DNA from: an uncultured Prevotella sp.
GTDB lineage: Bacteria > Bacteroidota > Bacteroidia > Bacteroidales > Bacteroidaceae
NCBI GenBank assembly: GCA_900553285.1
Contig: USCX01000009.1
Coordinates: 1 to 26,113, forward strand
Direction of reading: 5' to 3'
DNA: 26,113 nucleotides
Under the pieces are notes generated by a model, which was given only the letters and a program-made list of their open reading frames with translations, ran no database searches and was not told the origin of the DNA. The translations under genes were made by a program, and so were the position numbers. Shown here one piece after another: positions 7,594 through 15,661 of the stretch. Numbering within the stretch: the first letter of the stretch is position 1; every line of letters begins with the position of its first letter.

Positions 7594-10473
7594 ATGGCTG
7601 ACGATAAATTCAAAGACGAAAGGATTGAAGAAGGGTGGATAGATATATGGGGCGCTCGCGTACATAATTTGAAAAATGTCGACGTCCGTATACCACGGCA
7701 TAGCCTGACTGTCATTACAGGATTGAGCGGAAGCGGCAAAAGTTCGCTGGCTTTTGATACACTTTATGCGGAGGGACAACGGCGTTATATCGAAACTTTC
7801 TCGGCTTACGCCCGTAATTTCCTTGACAACCTCGAACGGCCTGATGTGGATAAGATTACGGGACTTAGTCCGGTGATTAGCATAGAGCAGAAGACGACGA
7901 ATAAAAATCCGCGGTCGACAGTCGGAACAGTGACTGAAATCTATGATTTCCTCCGATTACTGTTTGCGCGTGCTGGCGAGGCTTTCTCTTACGTGACAGG
8001 AGAACGTATGGTGAAATATACCGAGGAGCAGGTACGCGACCTAATCTTGCATGATTATCTCGGGCATCGCGTTTATCTGCTCGCACCATTGGTTCGTAAC
8101 CGTAAGGGTCATTATAAAGAACTGTTCGACACTGTACGTCGGAAGGGGTATCTCAACGTGCGTGTGGACGGTCAGATAATGGAACTGACGAAGGGAATGA
8201 AAGTCGACAGGTATAAGAACCACGATATAGAGGTCGTGGTAGACAAACTCGTCGTGCAGGAAAAAGACGACCAGCGGCTGACACGAAGTCTTGGCAAGGC
8301 CTTGGAGCAGGGTAATGGTCTCGTGCTGTTACTTGATGCCAGTGATGGAAAAGTCCGTCATTATAGCAAGCGGCTTATGTGTCCGACTTCGGGCATTTCA
8401 TATCGTGACCCGGCACCCCATAATTTTTCGTTTAACTCGGCGCAAGGTGCTTGTCCGAAGTGCAAAGGGCTGGGATTTGTGAGTGTGATTGACCGTGAGA
8501 AGGTTATTCCCCATGCCGAGCGTTCTATCAAAGAGGGGGCGATAGTTCCCTTGGGCAAGTATAAGAACACGCTCATTTTCTGGGAAATCGAGAGCGTACT
8601 CGAACGATACGGTTGCTCTCTTCAAACACAGGTAAAGGAACTCCCCGAAGAGGCTCTTGATGAGATTTTTAATGGAACGGCCGACCGTCTGCGTATTCCG
8701 GCCAAGGTGATGAATACGTCGGACGATTATTATGTCGAGTTTGACGGTTTAGTGAAGTACATCACCCAAATGGCCGATCGCGAAATGTCGGCTGCGGCAC
8801 AAAAGTGGGTCGATCAGTTTGCGAAAACAACCACCTGTCCCGTTTGCCACGGCGCTCGCCTGAATCAGGAAGCCCTCCATTTCCGTATAGACGGAAAGAA
8901 CATTTATGAGTTGTCATCCATGGACATCCGCGAACTTTATGAGTGGATGGGGCACGTCGAGGAACATATCGGAGAGCGGCAACGCGTCGTCGCCCACGAA
9001 ATCCTTAAAGAATTGATGACACGTTTGAAATTCCTGCTGGATGTAGGCTTGGATTATTTGTCGTTGAATCGTTCGACGATGACTCTCTCGGGCGGGGAAA
9101 GCCAACGTATCCGTCTTGCTACGCAGATCGGTTCTCAGCTTGTAAACGTGCTTTATATTCTCGATGAGCCGAGTATCGGACTTCATCAGCGCGATAATGT
9201 GCGCCTCATCCATTCGTTGAAACAATTACGCGACGTGGGTAATACTGTTATCGTTGTTGAGCATGACCGCGACATGATGTTGGACGCAGACTATATTGTT
9301 GATATGGGACCGCGTGCTGGACGATTGGGAGGTGAGGTCGTTTTTGAAGGCACTCCGGCTGAAATGATGAAGCAGGATACACTCACGAGTCGTTATCTCA
9401 GCGGAAAATGCCGCATAGAGATACCCAAGGTCCGGCGGAAAGGCAACGGGAAAAGGCTGACGTTGCGTGGTGCCTGTGGGAATAACCTCAAAAACGTGAC
9501 GGTCGACTTTCCTTTGGGATGTCTCATCTGTGTGACCGGGGTCTCGGGAAGTGGGAAGTCTACACTTATCAACGACACGCTATATCCCATCCTTTCACAG
9601 CATTTCTATCGTTCCTTGGTGGATCCGCTTCCTTATAAGAGTATTGCGGGATTGGAACATGTGGATAAGGTGGTTTGCGTTGATCAAAGTCCCCTCGGTC
9701 GGACACCGCGCTCGAATCCTGCCACTTACACCGGTATTTTTGCCGATATTCGTGCACTCTTTGTCAGCCTTCCCGAAGCCAAGATCCGAGGGTATAAGCC
9801 CGGTCGCTTTTCTTTTAATGTGGCTGGCGGACGCTGTGAAGCCTGTAAAGGAAATGGTTACAAGACAATCGAAATGAACTTTCTCCCTGATGTCTATGTG
9901 CCGTGCGAGGTTTGTCATGGCAAACGCTATAATCGTGAGACCCTCGAGGTCCGGTATAAAGGTAAAAGCATCGCGGATGTGTTAGATATGACTATTAACC
10001 AAGCAGTAGAGTTCTTCGAGAATGTTCCGGCATTGGCCCATAAGATTAAGGTGTTGCAAGATGTCGGTCTGGGATACATCAAGTTGGGGCAGTCGTCGAC
10101 AACGTTGTCCGGAGGAGAGAGCCAACGTGTCAAACTGGCCACCGAATTGAGCAAGCGTGACACCGGGAAAACGCTTTACATTCTCGATGAACCTACAACA
10201 GGACTGCATTTCGAAGATATCCGCGTATTGCTTAATGTTCTGAACCGCCTTGTAGACAAAGGGAATACGGTTATAGTCATTGAGCATAACCTCGACGTCA
10301 TCAAGACTGCCGATTATCTTATTGATATGGGCCCTGACGGTGGTCGCGGGGGCGGAGAAGTTGTCGCCACGGGAACACCGGAGGATATTGTGAAGGCCGG
10401 TAAAGGCTTTACAGCGCAATTTTTGAAAGACGAATTTCCTGAACAAAAAGACCGAAAGGGGGTGAAGAAATGA
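7594..10473 (+). CDS. uvrA: Excinuclease ABC subunit A
   Basis: DNA-damage recognition ATPase of nucleotide excision repair; it loads UvrB on lesions. The protein is 959 residues and has two ABC ATPase modules: Walker A GLSGSGKS near residue 43 with signature LSGGESQR near 498, and Walker A GVSGSGKS near 649 with signature LSGGESQR near 839. Each signature is followed by an ILDEP Walker B. The C-terminal zinc module (CEACKGNG to CEVCHGKR, from about 749) is complete. The first zinc module reads CPTS near 263-266 where many bacteria have CxxC, then CPKC at 287-290. ATG 7594 is chosen since GGAAAGAAAG precedes it; an upstream in-frame ATG at 7543 overlaps the previous gene. It shares ATGA with ybaK. 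Confidence 0.97.
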   Translation: MADDKFKDERIEEGWIDIWGARVHNLKNVDVRIPRHSLTVITGLSGSGKSSLAFDTLYAEGQRRYIETFSAYARNFLDNLERPDVDKITGLSPVISIEQKTTNKNPRSTVGTVTEIYDFLRLLFARAGEAFSYVTGERMVKYTEEQVRDLILHDYLGHRVYLLAPLVRNRKGHYKELFDTVRRKGYLNVRVDGQIMELTKGMKVDRYKNHDIEVVVDKLVVQEKDDQRLTRSLGKALEQGNGLVLLLDASDGKVRHYSKRLMCPTSGISYRDPAPHNFSFNSAQGACPKCKGLGFVSVIDREKVIPHAERSIKEGAIVPLGKYKNTLIFWEIESVLERYGCSLQTQVKELPEEALDEIFNGTADRLRIPAKVMNTSDDYYVEFDGLVKYITQMADREMSAAAQKWVDQFAKTTTCPVCHGARLNQEALHFRIDGKNIYELSSMDIRELYEWMGHVEEHIGERQRVVAHEILKELMTRLKFLLDVGLDYLSLNRSTMTLSGGESQRIRLATQIGSQLVNVLYILDEPSIGLHQRDNVRLIHSLKQLRDVGNTVIVVEHDRDMMLDADYIVDMGPRAGRLGGEVVFEGTPAEMMKQDTLTSRYLSGKCRIEIPKVRRKGNGKRLTLRGACGNNLKNVTVDFPLGCLICVTGVSGSGKSTLINDTLYPILSQHFYRSLVDPLPYKSIAGLEHVDKVVCVDQSPLGRTPRSNPATYTGIFADIRALFVSLPEAKIRGYKPGRFSFNVAGGRCEACKGNGYKTIEMNFLPDVYVPCEVCHGKRYNRETLEVRYKGKSIADVLDMTINQAVEFFENVPALAHKIKVLQDVGLGYIKLGQSSTTLSGGESQRVKLATELSKRDTGKTLYILDEPTTGLHFEDIRVLLNVLNRLVDKGNTVIVIEHNLDVIKTADYLIDMGPDGGRGGGEVVATGTPEDIVKAGKGFTAQFLKDEFPEQKDRKGVKK

Positions 10474-10955
10474 GTAAGAACAATAGGCTGAAAACCAACG
10501 CTGCCCGTTTGCTCGATCAAGCCAAGGTAGCGTATGAGTTGGTTCCTTACGAGGTGGACGAGAACGACCTGAGTGTGGGGCATGTCGCAGCTGAACTCGG
10601 TGAGGATATCGAACAAGTCTTCAAGACCATTGTATTGCATGGTGACCGGAGTGGCCATTTTGTTTGTGTCGTTCCCGGCGACCATGAAATCAATCTTAAG
10701 AAAGCGGCCAAGGTCAGTGGGAACAAGAAATGCGAACTTCTTCCCCTCAAAGAGCTTCTTCCGACTACGGGGTATATCCGTGGAGGCTGTTCGCCCATTG
10801 GGATGAAAAAACAGTTCCCTACCTATATTCATGAGTCTGCTGCTCACTTCGACTACATCTATGTCAGTGCGGGTGTGCGGGGCTTGCAATTGCGCATATC
10901 TCCTGCCGATTTGCAGCGCCAGGTGCGGGCTGTTTACGCCGACCTCGTCGATTGA
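10470..10955 (+). CDS. ybaK: Cys-tRNA(Pro)/Cys-tRNA(Cys) deacylase, YbaK/EbsC family
   Basis: Editing enzyme that hydrolyses mischarged Cys-tRNA(Pro) in the cytoplasm. The protein is 161 residues, the usual family length, with family landmarks VFKTIVLHGD (about 50-59), CVVPGDHEINLKKAAKVSGNK (in part 66-86), and the GYIRGGCSPIGMKK loop (about 101-114) holding the conserved Gly-rich segment and invariant lysine region. Its ATG overlaps the uvrA stop as ATGA, so it is translated from the uvrA transcript. Both are housekeeping genes, one for DNA repair and one for translation fidelity; no functional link between them is implied. Confidence 0.93.
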   Translation: MSKNNRLKTNAARLLDQAKVAYELVPYEVDENDLSVGHVAAELGEDIEQVFKTIVLHGDRSGHFVCVVPGDHEINLKKAAKVSGNKKCELLPLKELLPTTGYIRGGCSPIGMKKQFPTYIHESAAHFDYIYVSAGVRGLQLRISPADLQRQVRAVYADLVD

Positions 10956-11039
10956 GATTTACCAGTTTTCCGGTTTTATCGTCCCCGTCCTGTATCAATG
11001 AGGCTGGGACATGCGTTTTCATATGAAAGTACCGTATTA

Positions 11040-11056
11040 GCTGTTCTAAGAACAGC
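11040..11056. repeat. Short perfect palindrome downstream of ybaK
   Basis: GCTGTTCT and AGAACAGC flank a single A. It lies between ybaK and the convergent terminator and may add to transcript-end structure; no T run follows. Confidence 0.5.
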
Positions 11057-11064
11057 ATTACAAC

Positions 11065-11106
11065 AAATCCCCTGCATCGGCCACGATAAGTGCGTGCAGG
11101 GGATTT
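11065..11106. terminator. Bidirectional terminator between ybaK and the peroxidase gene
   Basis: AAATCCCCTGCA (11065-11076) pairs perfectly with TGCAGGGGATTT (11095-11106) around an 18-nt loop. A 12-bp GC-cored stem with A/T ends, placed between convergent genes, should stop transcription from both sides. Confidence 0.8.
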
Positions 11107-11137
11107 GATAATAGAAAAGCCGTACCGTTCGTACCGG

Positions 11138-12532
11138 TTACTTCATGTTGTCGTTTGTCAGCGCTTTTCCTTTGTACTGGCCCGTAAGTGCGTGCAAGAA
11201 ACTTTCAACTTTCTTGCAGTCTTCCGGCGATATTTCACGTCCAACTTGGAATTTGGCCATTTTGGTGATTGCCTCGCCAAGGGTTGTCACGCTTCCATCG
11301 TGGTAGTATGGATAGGTGAGTGCCACGTTACGGAGTGTTGGTGTCTTGAAGCGGTAGCGGTCGCGTTCCACTTTGGTTTGTGCCCAACGTCCGTTGTCTC
11401 CGTCCGTAAGACCTGATTTTTGCGTTAACTCGCGATCTTCAAAATAGTTGGCTCGCTGACCCATCAGTTCGTAGGTCAAACCGCCCATGTTGACGCCGGC
11501 GTGGCAGGTAGCGCAGTTGTAGTCTTTGAAAAGAGCATAGCCTTCAATTTGTTCGGCCGTCATGGCGTTTTTATCTCCTTTGAGATAGCGGTCGAAAGCC
11601 GAGTTGGGGGTGATAAGCGTTTTTTCAAATTCAGCAATCGCGTCGGTAATGGTGGCTTGGCTTAGTCCTTGGGGATAGACGGCCTTGAAACGGGTGACGA
11701 AAGCGTTATCCTTCGCCAAACGGGCTACGATTTCATCGAAGGATGAGCATCCCATCTCTACTGGATTGAGGGGAGGACCGCCGGCTTGTTCCGCCAAGGT
11801 GGCGGCTCTTCCGTCCCAGAACTGTACGAAGTTGAATGCGGCGTTGTAGACGGTCGGGGCATTCACTCCACCGAGTTGTCCTTTGATTCCCTCGGAATAG
11901 CGCTTGTTGTCTACGCCGCCCGTATTCAGCCCGTGACAAGTTGCACAGGAGACTGTACCATCGGCCGATAGACGTGTGTCGTGGTACAGCAGTTCGCCCA
12001 GTGCGGCCTTTTCAGGATTATAGGCTATGCTGTCAGGTATCGGGCGGATGGGTTCGTTGGTGAATTCAGCAGCGGCCAGCGGATTGGGGAAGAACTTGGC
12101 ACGCAGTGTCTTGACTGCGGCCATGGCGATGTCTTTTTTCGCAGAGGTGACTGACGAGCCCCAGTGTACCAGATAGTATTGGGCCAATGGCATGGATCCG
12201 TCGGCCAGACTGCGTTCAACTTTGGCCAAGTCAACTTCGTTGGGTGGTGTCCCGTTTTTCAGAGCGTCCATGAATGGGGCTATGTCGAACGAGGCATAAC
12301 CGTCTGTCACGTGTTGGCCTATGAGTTTTTTTGCCACGGGCCAATTGGCATAGAACGGAAGTTGCGGGTTGGCCGTGTGGCATTCTGCACAGCCTCCGTC
12401 ATCAAGGATTTTGAGAAGTTGTTCGTCCGCTGTCAGGTTGGCGGCAGGGGCGCGGTTGACAGCGCGGTAGGTGATAGCCAGTACGGCCACTACACCCACG
12501 GCGCCCAACACAATTTTCGAACTCTTTTTCAT
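11138..12532 (-). CDS. Tri-haem cytochrome c peroxidase with N-terminal haem-binding domain
   Basis: Periplasmic, membrane-anchored peroxidase predicted to reduce hydrogen peroxide with electrons from the quinol/cytochrome pool. The 464-residue protein begins with a basic end and one hydrophobic segment (about 6-22). An N-terminal haem-binding domain holds CAECH at 48-52. The di-haem CcpA-type peroxidase domain follows with CATCH at 196-200 and CATCH at 340-344. NPVEMG near 256-261 contains the methionine typical of the family, and FVQFWDGRAATL (about 235-246) is a strong CcpA motif. Three CxxCH sites make it like the YhjA/quinol-peroxidase group rather than the classical di-haem form. It stands alone, convergent with ybaK, and its start is within 400 bp of the mobile-element end. 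Confidence 0.93.
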   Translation of the reverse strand: MKKSSKIVLGAVGVVAVLAITYRAVNRAPAANLTADEQLLKILDDGGCAECHTANPQLPFYANWPVAKKLIGQHVTDGYASFDIAPFMDALKNGTPPNEVDLAKVERSLADGSMPLAQYYLVHWGSSVTSAKKDIAMAAVKTLRAKFFPNPLAAAEFTNEPIRPIPDSIAYNPEKAALGELLYHDTRLSADGTVSCATCHGLNTGGVDNKRYSEGIKGQLGGVNAPTVYNAAFNFVQFWDGRAATLAEQAGGPPLNPVEMGCSSFDEIVARLAKDNAFVTRFKAVYPQGLSQATITDAIAEFEKTLITPNSAFDRYLKGDKNAMTAEQIEGYALFKDYNCATCHAGVNMGGLTYELMGQRANYFEDRELTQKSGLTDGDNGRWAQTKVERDRYRFKTPTLRNVALTYPYYHDGSVTTLGEAITKMAKFQVGREISPEDCKKVESFLHALTGQYKGKALTNDNMK

Positions 12533-12705
12533 GACGTTTGTTTTAGTGAACAGTGAAAATCGTTTATTCGTTTATAGGTTGGCATATACGTGCATGCTGT
12601 CTTGCGCGGCTGGGAGATAGTTGACACCATACCAACACATTTGTAGACACACGAAAGCCACAATGAGTATTGTATCGGAAAGTGATATAAAGAAAAGAAA
12701 ATCAT

Positions 12706-12778
12706 AAAAAGAGAAAATATATATCTGTAAAATGCGTATTATCAGGCACTTTTCAAGATATATGTATTTTCTCTTTTT
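12706..12778. repeat. Long imperfect inverted repeat at the ICE end
   Basis: The left arm (12706-12726) and right arm (12756-12778) are complementary over 21 bp, apart from two extra bases in the right arm. The loop is 29 nt. The arms are built from AAAAAGAGAAAATA and TATATCT. It lies about 140 bp before the integrase, where arm-type binding sites or a recombination-directionality site would be expected. Confidence 0.75.
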
Positions 12779-12813
12779 CTTCATGTTTTCTGCGTAATTA
12801 CATATTTTTTCCT

Positions 12814-12821
12814 TATTTTTG
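12814..12821 (+). promoter_or_regulatory. Probable -7 element of the integrase promoter
   Basis: TATTTTTG matches TAnnTTTG. The nearest upstream candidate for the -33 box is TTTC at 12787-12790, with a poor 23-bp spacing. The start of transcription would fall inside the TGTCCCC repeat cluster, so a protein bound there could repress the integrase. Confidence 0.5.
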
Positions 12822-12871
12822 TCCCCAGTTTGTCCCCCAGACCATTAATGAGGGACAAAAAACTGTCCCCC
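12820..12871 (+). repeat. Phased TGTCCCC repeats with one inverted copy
   Basis: TGTCCCC occurs at 12820-12826, TGTCCCCC at 12831-12838 and again at 12864-12871. An inverted copy, GGGACA, lies at 12852-12857. Spacings between the direct copies are 11 and 33 bp, that is one and three helical turns. TTTGTCCC (12828-12835 region) can also pair with GGGACAAA. Likely binding sites for the integrase, an excisionase or a repressor. Confidence 0.65.
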
Positions 12872-12913
12872 AACAAAGGGAAAATTTAATAACCAATAAA
12901 GCAGGAAACAGTC

Positions 12914-14071
12914 ATGGCAAAGAAAACTATCGCACAAAAGGAACCGGTCAAGCTCCGTGAGAAGAAGCTGAGCAATGGAAACATCAGCCTGTATCTTGAC
13001 ATATATAGAAACGGGAAGCGTCACAAAGAATACCTGAAACTATACTTGATAGAAGCAAAAACACCTATCGAGCGGGAACAGAACCGACAGACTTTAGCAA
13101 CGGCTCAAGCAATTAAATCAAAGCGTTTAATTGAGATTCAAAACGGGGAATATACATTCACTCATCAATTCAAGGAGGATACTCCATTCCTGGAATATTA
13201 CCGTAACATGGTTAAAGAACGGAATACTCCAGATACAAGAGGCAACTATGGCAACTGGCAAAGTTGCTTGCGTTATCTGGAGCTGTACTGCGATGAGAAA
13301 ACAACTTTCAGAGATGTTACACCAGAATTTATTTTGGGGTTCAAAGATTTCTTAGAAAGTGTTGAAAAGGACACACACAAACGCAGGGGGCCGCGCAGAG
13401 AACGTGATGTGTTTCAAGGTCTGTCTCAAAATTCGAAAGCGTCCTATTTCAGAAAACTTAGCGCCTGTATCAACCATGCTTATGATGAAAGGATTATTGC
13501 CGTCAATCCATTACGCGGAATTGAAGGGTTCAAAGATGCAGAGGTCAAGCGTGATTATCTGACATTAGAGGAAGTCAGAAAATTAGCGGAAACGCCGTGC
13601 CGCTATCCCGTACTTAAACGTGCGTTCCTCTTTTCCTGCCTGACTGGATTGCGTAAATCCGACATCCAAAAACTCTTGTGGGGAGACGTGCAAAAATTTG
13701 GTGAGTTCACAAGAATTATCTTCAAACAGAAAAAGACCGGCGGCCAGGAATATTTGGATATTTCACCTCAAGCGGAAAAATATCTTGGAGAAAGAGGAAA
13801 TCCAGAAGATCCTGTTTTTACCGGATTCACATACGGCTCCTGGACATCCGTAGAGTTGCAACGATGGAGCATGACTGCAGGAATAAAGAAAAATTTAACA
13901 TTCCATTGCGGGCGCCATACCTTCGCAGTCCTGATGCTCGACTTGGGCACGGACATCTATACCGTATCAAAACTGCTCGGGCACAAAGAACTTTCCACGA
14001 CACAAATATATGCCAAGGTTCTTGATAAGAACAAGCAGAACGCAGTATCACTTATTCCGGAAATCGGTTAA
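12914..14071 (+). CDS. Tyrosine recombinase/integrase of the ICE
   Basis: Site-specific recombinase that integrates and excises the element. The 385-residue protein has the three expected parts: an arm-binding N-terminal domain (about 10-80, with LSNGNISLYLDIYRNGKR), a SAM-like core-binding domain (about 90-200) and a catalytic domain (about 215-380). The catalytic set is visible: R247 in TGLRKSD, a probable K274, H331 and R334 in HCGRH, H357 in LGHKE, and the nucleophile Y366 in TTQIYAKV. AGGA lies 7 nt before the ATG at 12914. It is transcribed away from the chromosome junction and is followed after 13 nt by an unknown gene, suggesting an operon. It belongs to the large family of Bacteroidota transposon and ICE integrases. 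Confidence 0.96.
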   Translation: MAKKTIAQKEPVKLREKKLSNGNISLYLDIYRNGKRHKEYLKLYLIEAKTPIEREQNRQTLATAQAIKSKRLIEIQNGEYTFTHQFKEDTPFLEYYRNMVKERNTPDTRGNYGNWQSCLRYLELYCDEKTTFRDVTPEFILGFKDFLESVEKDTHKRRGPRRERDVFQGLSQNSKASYFRKLSACINHAYDERIIAVNPLRGIEGFKDAEVKRDYLTLEEVRKLAETPCRYPVLKRAFLFSCLTGLRKSDIQKLLWGDVQKFGEFTRIIFKQKKTGGQEYLDISPQAEKYLGERGNPEDPVFTGFTYGSWTSVELQRWSMTAGIKKNLTFHCGRHTFAVLMLDLGTDIYTVSKLLGHKELSTTQIYAKVLDKNKQNAVSLIPEIG

Positions 14072-14084
14072 CAGCATTTGATTT

Positions 14085-15608
14085 ATGACAAGACAAGATT
14101 TCGTTATAAAAGTAGCCAAGATAAACAAGATTCTGGGAGAATTAAAATATGGGATAGACATAGACACTATTCAGGATTTTTCTTTTCTTACACCTCAGTT
14201 ATTAATGTTAGCGGAATGGACGGCAGACATACAGCAATATATAAGCCAAGAGCCATCCCCTTCCCTTGCACGGCAAATTACAAGCATAGGATATACAGAC
14301 GAAATAAAAAAGTATCTGGCAAAACACAAGGAAGACATAACTCCTACTGCTTGCGTGACACTACTTATTGATTCTATTAAAAGGTTACAGTCATTATTTG
14401 AAATATGCAGGCAGTATCAGCGTGAAGAAAAAGGCCAATACAAGGATTTGGTAGAGACGCTGGCCAATGAGCAAGTAGCAACCCTTTTGCAAAGAGCCGT
14501 TGATGCCGGACTGTTGGACAATCATTTCCAGCCAACTCCAGATACAAAAACACTACAACTGAGAGTCATTGCATTTGCAGTATCTTCTATATGCAAATTT
14601 CCACGAATTTATGTAGATTTCGAGAAACAATGGAGCCATACTACCTCGTATAGAATCAGCACATGCAGTATCCCTAAATACAGGACCAAATTCTACGAAT
14701 ACGCGAAATCCCTTTATCCAGAAGTGGACTTTTCGCCCTTAGAGTCATCGTGTGGGATTGAGACCTTCTATACCCCACAAAGTCCAGAAGATATAACCAA
14801 GATGTACAACGAGCTGATAAAATACAAGTATATTGCTCCTGATACAACGCTCGATGTCTTTAATGGGATTTTTGACAAAGCGAAGTTTGTAAAACCTGTC
14901 GAATGGATTAAGGAGCAACGCTTGCTGGCATATTTTTTATATTTGGCTTTTGGCAAATGGAACAAGAAGAATTTATGGGTAAAAGGCGGAAAATGTTTTC
15001 TAATCAACGGAAAAGCTCCCCATATAGCATGTTTTAAGTCAGGTTACAGCTCGATTAAACGCTTAGGGTGGATGGATAGATTTGACACCAGACTAAAAGC
15101 CATCTGTGAAGAATTTAACCATATTGAAGAAACCGCAAAAGAAAAAGTGGAAAATAAAGGGCGGATTATCCACATTGGCAAAGAGGTGTTCTATTCAGAC
15201 AAAAGCGAAGAAAAGAAACAAGCGGTATTTTCAGGGCTCATCAATGGCGGATATATTTCGCCAACCACTTCAATTGATATATTCATGGGAATTTTTGATG
15301 AAACGGTATTTACCCGGCCTGTATTATGGATAAAAAGTCAGGTATCACTCATGTACTTCGTTTATTTGTCATTCAGAGCAGATAATCCTTTTGACTTTTG
15401 GACAAAATGCGCCAACTGCTTTCAAATTCGAGAAGGCAAGCCCATAAACCGGGAAAGCCTAAGATGCAATTTCCGGTCGATCATAAGTAAAGGGAAACTG
15501 GATACCTATGACATAGAATTGAAAAGAATTGCTGATGAGTATAATAGTTGTACAATAAAAAAGGAAGCAACAGCCTCCGATAGAAAGGCTAAAGCATATA
15601 TTACCTAA
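14085..15608 (+). CDS. Unknown ICE protein with a tandemly duplicated internal module
   Basis: I do not recognise this 507-residue protein by name. It is soluble, with no signal peptide or membrane segment. Residues about 237-347 and 377-487 are copies of one module: an N-terminal helix, a Y-I-P-T-D-F-GIFD stretch (YIAPDTTLDVFNGIFD; YISPTTSIDIFMGIFD), a K/RPVxWIK motif, a YF-Y-L-F segment and a C-terminal R-I-C/A-E-F/YN segment. The general pattern of F-x-x-I-F, PxxWIK and L-x-YF resembles the C-terminal parts of RteC-like and other Bacteroidales transposon proteins, so a regulatory role is possible, but this is inference. A more degenerate copy may occupy 130-210. It is AT-rich and sits 13 nt after the integrase, probably in its operon. 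Confidence 0.78.
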   Translation: MTRQDFVIKVAKINKILGELKYGIDIDTIQDFSFLTPQLLMLAEWTADIQQYISQEPSPSLARQITSIGYTDEIKKYLAKHKEDITPTACVTLLIDSIKRLQSLFEICRQYQREEKGQYKDLVETLANEQVATLLQRAVDAGLLDNHFQPTPDTKTLQLRVIAFAVSSICKFPRIYVDFEKQWSHTTSYRISTCSIPKYRTKFYEYAKSLYPEVDFSPLESSCGIETFYTPQSPEDITKMYNELIKYKYIAPDTTLDVFNGIFDKAKFVKPVEWIKEQRLLAYFLYLAFGKWNKKNLWVKGGKCFLINGKAPHIACFKSGYSSIKRLGWMDRFDTRLKAICEEFNHIEETAKEKVENKGRIIHIGKEVFYSDKSEEKKQAVFSGLINGGYISPTTSIDIFMGIFDETVFTRPVLWIKSQVSLMYFVYLSFRADNPFDFWTKCANCFQIREGKPINRESLRCNFRSIISKGKLDTYDIELKRIADEYNSCTIKKEATASDRKAKAYIT

Positions 15609-15661
15609 CATCAAATTCAATCAAGCAATGACAAAGAATTTAACTTTGCTCCTCTCTCTTT

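Larger units (their letters stand above)
12533..12913. other. Chromosome/ICE junction region
   Basis: About 380 bp between the peroxidase start and the integrase. The first 90 bp or so have chromosomal composition. From about 12620 the sequence turns strongly AT-rich and contains the inverted repeat at 12706-12778 and the TGTCCCC cluster at 12820-12871. The attachment-site core must lie here, but cannot be fixed without the other end of the element. A 70-codon minus-strand ORF (12572-12784) has no supportable homology. Confidence 0.65.

Noticed and set aside
12572..12784. 70-codon minus-strand ORF at the ICE junction
   Set aside because: Low-complexity hydrophobic and aromatic composition, overlaps the inverted repeat, and no domain or start context supports it.
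12533..12913. tRNA 3' end as integration target
   Set aside because: No cloverleaf, T-loop or CCA-adjacent sequence could be drawn in the junction region.
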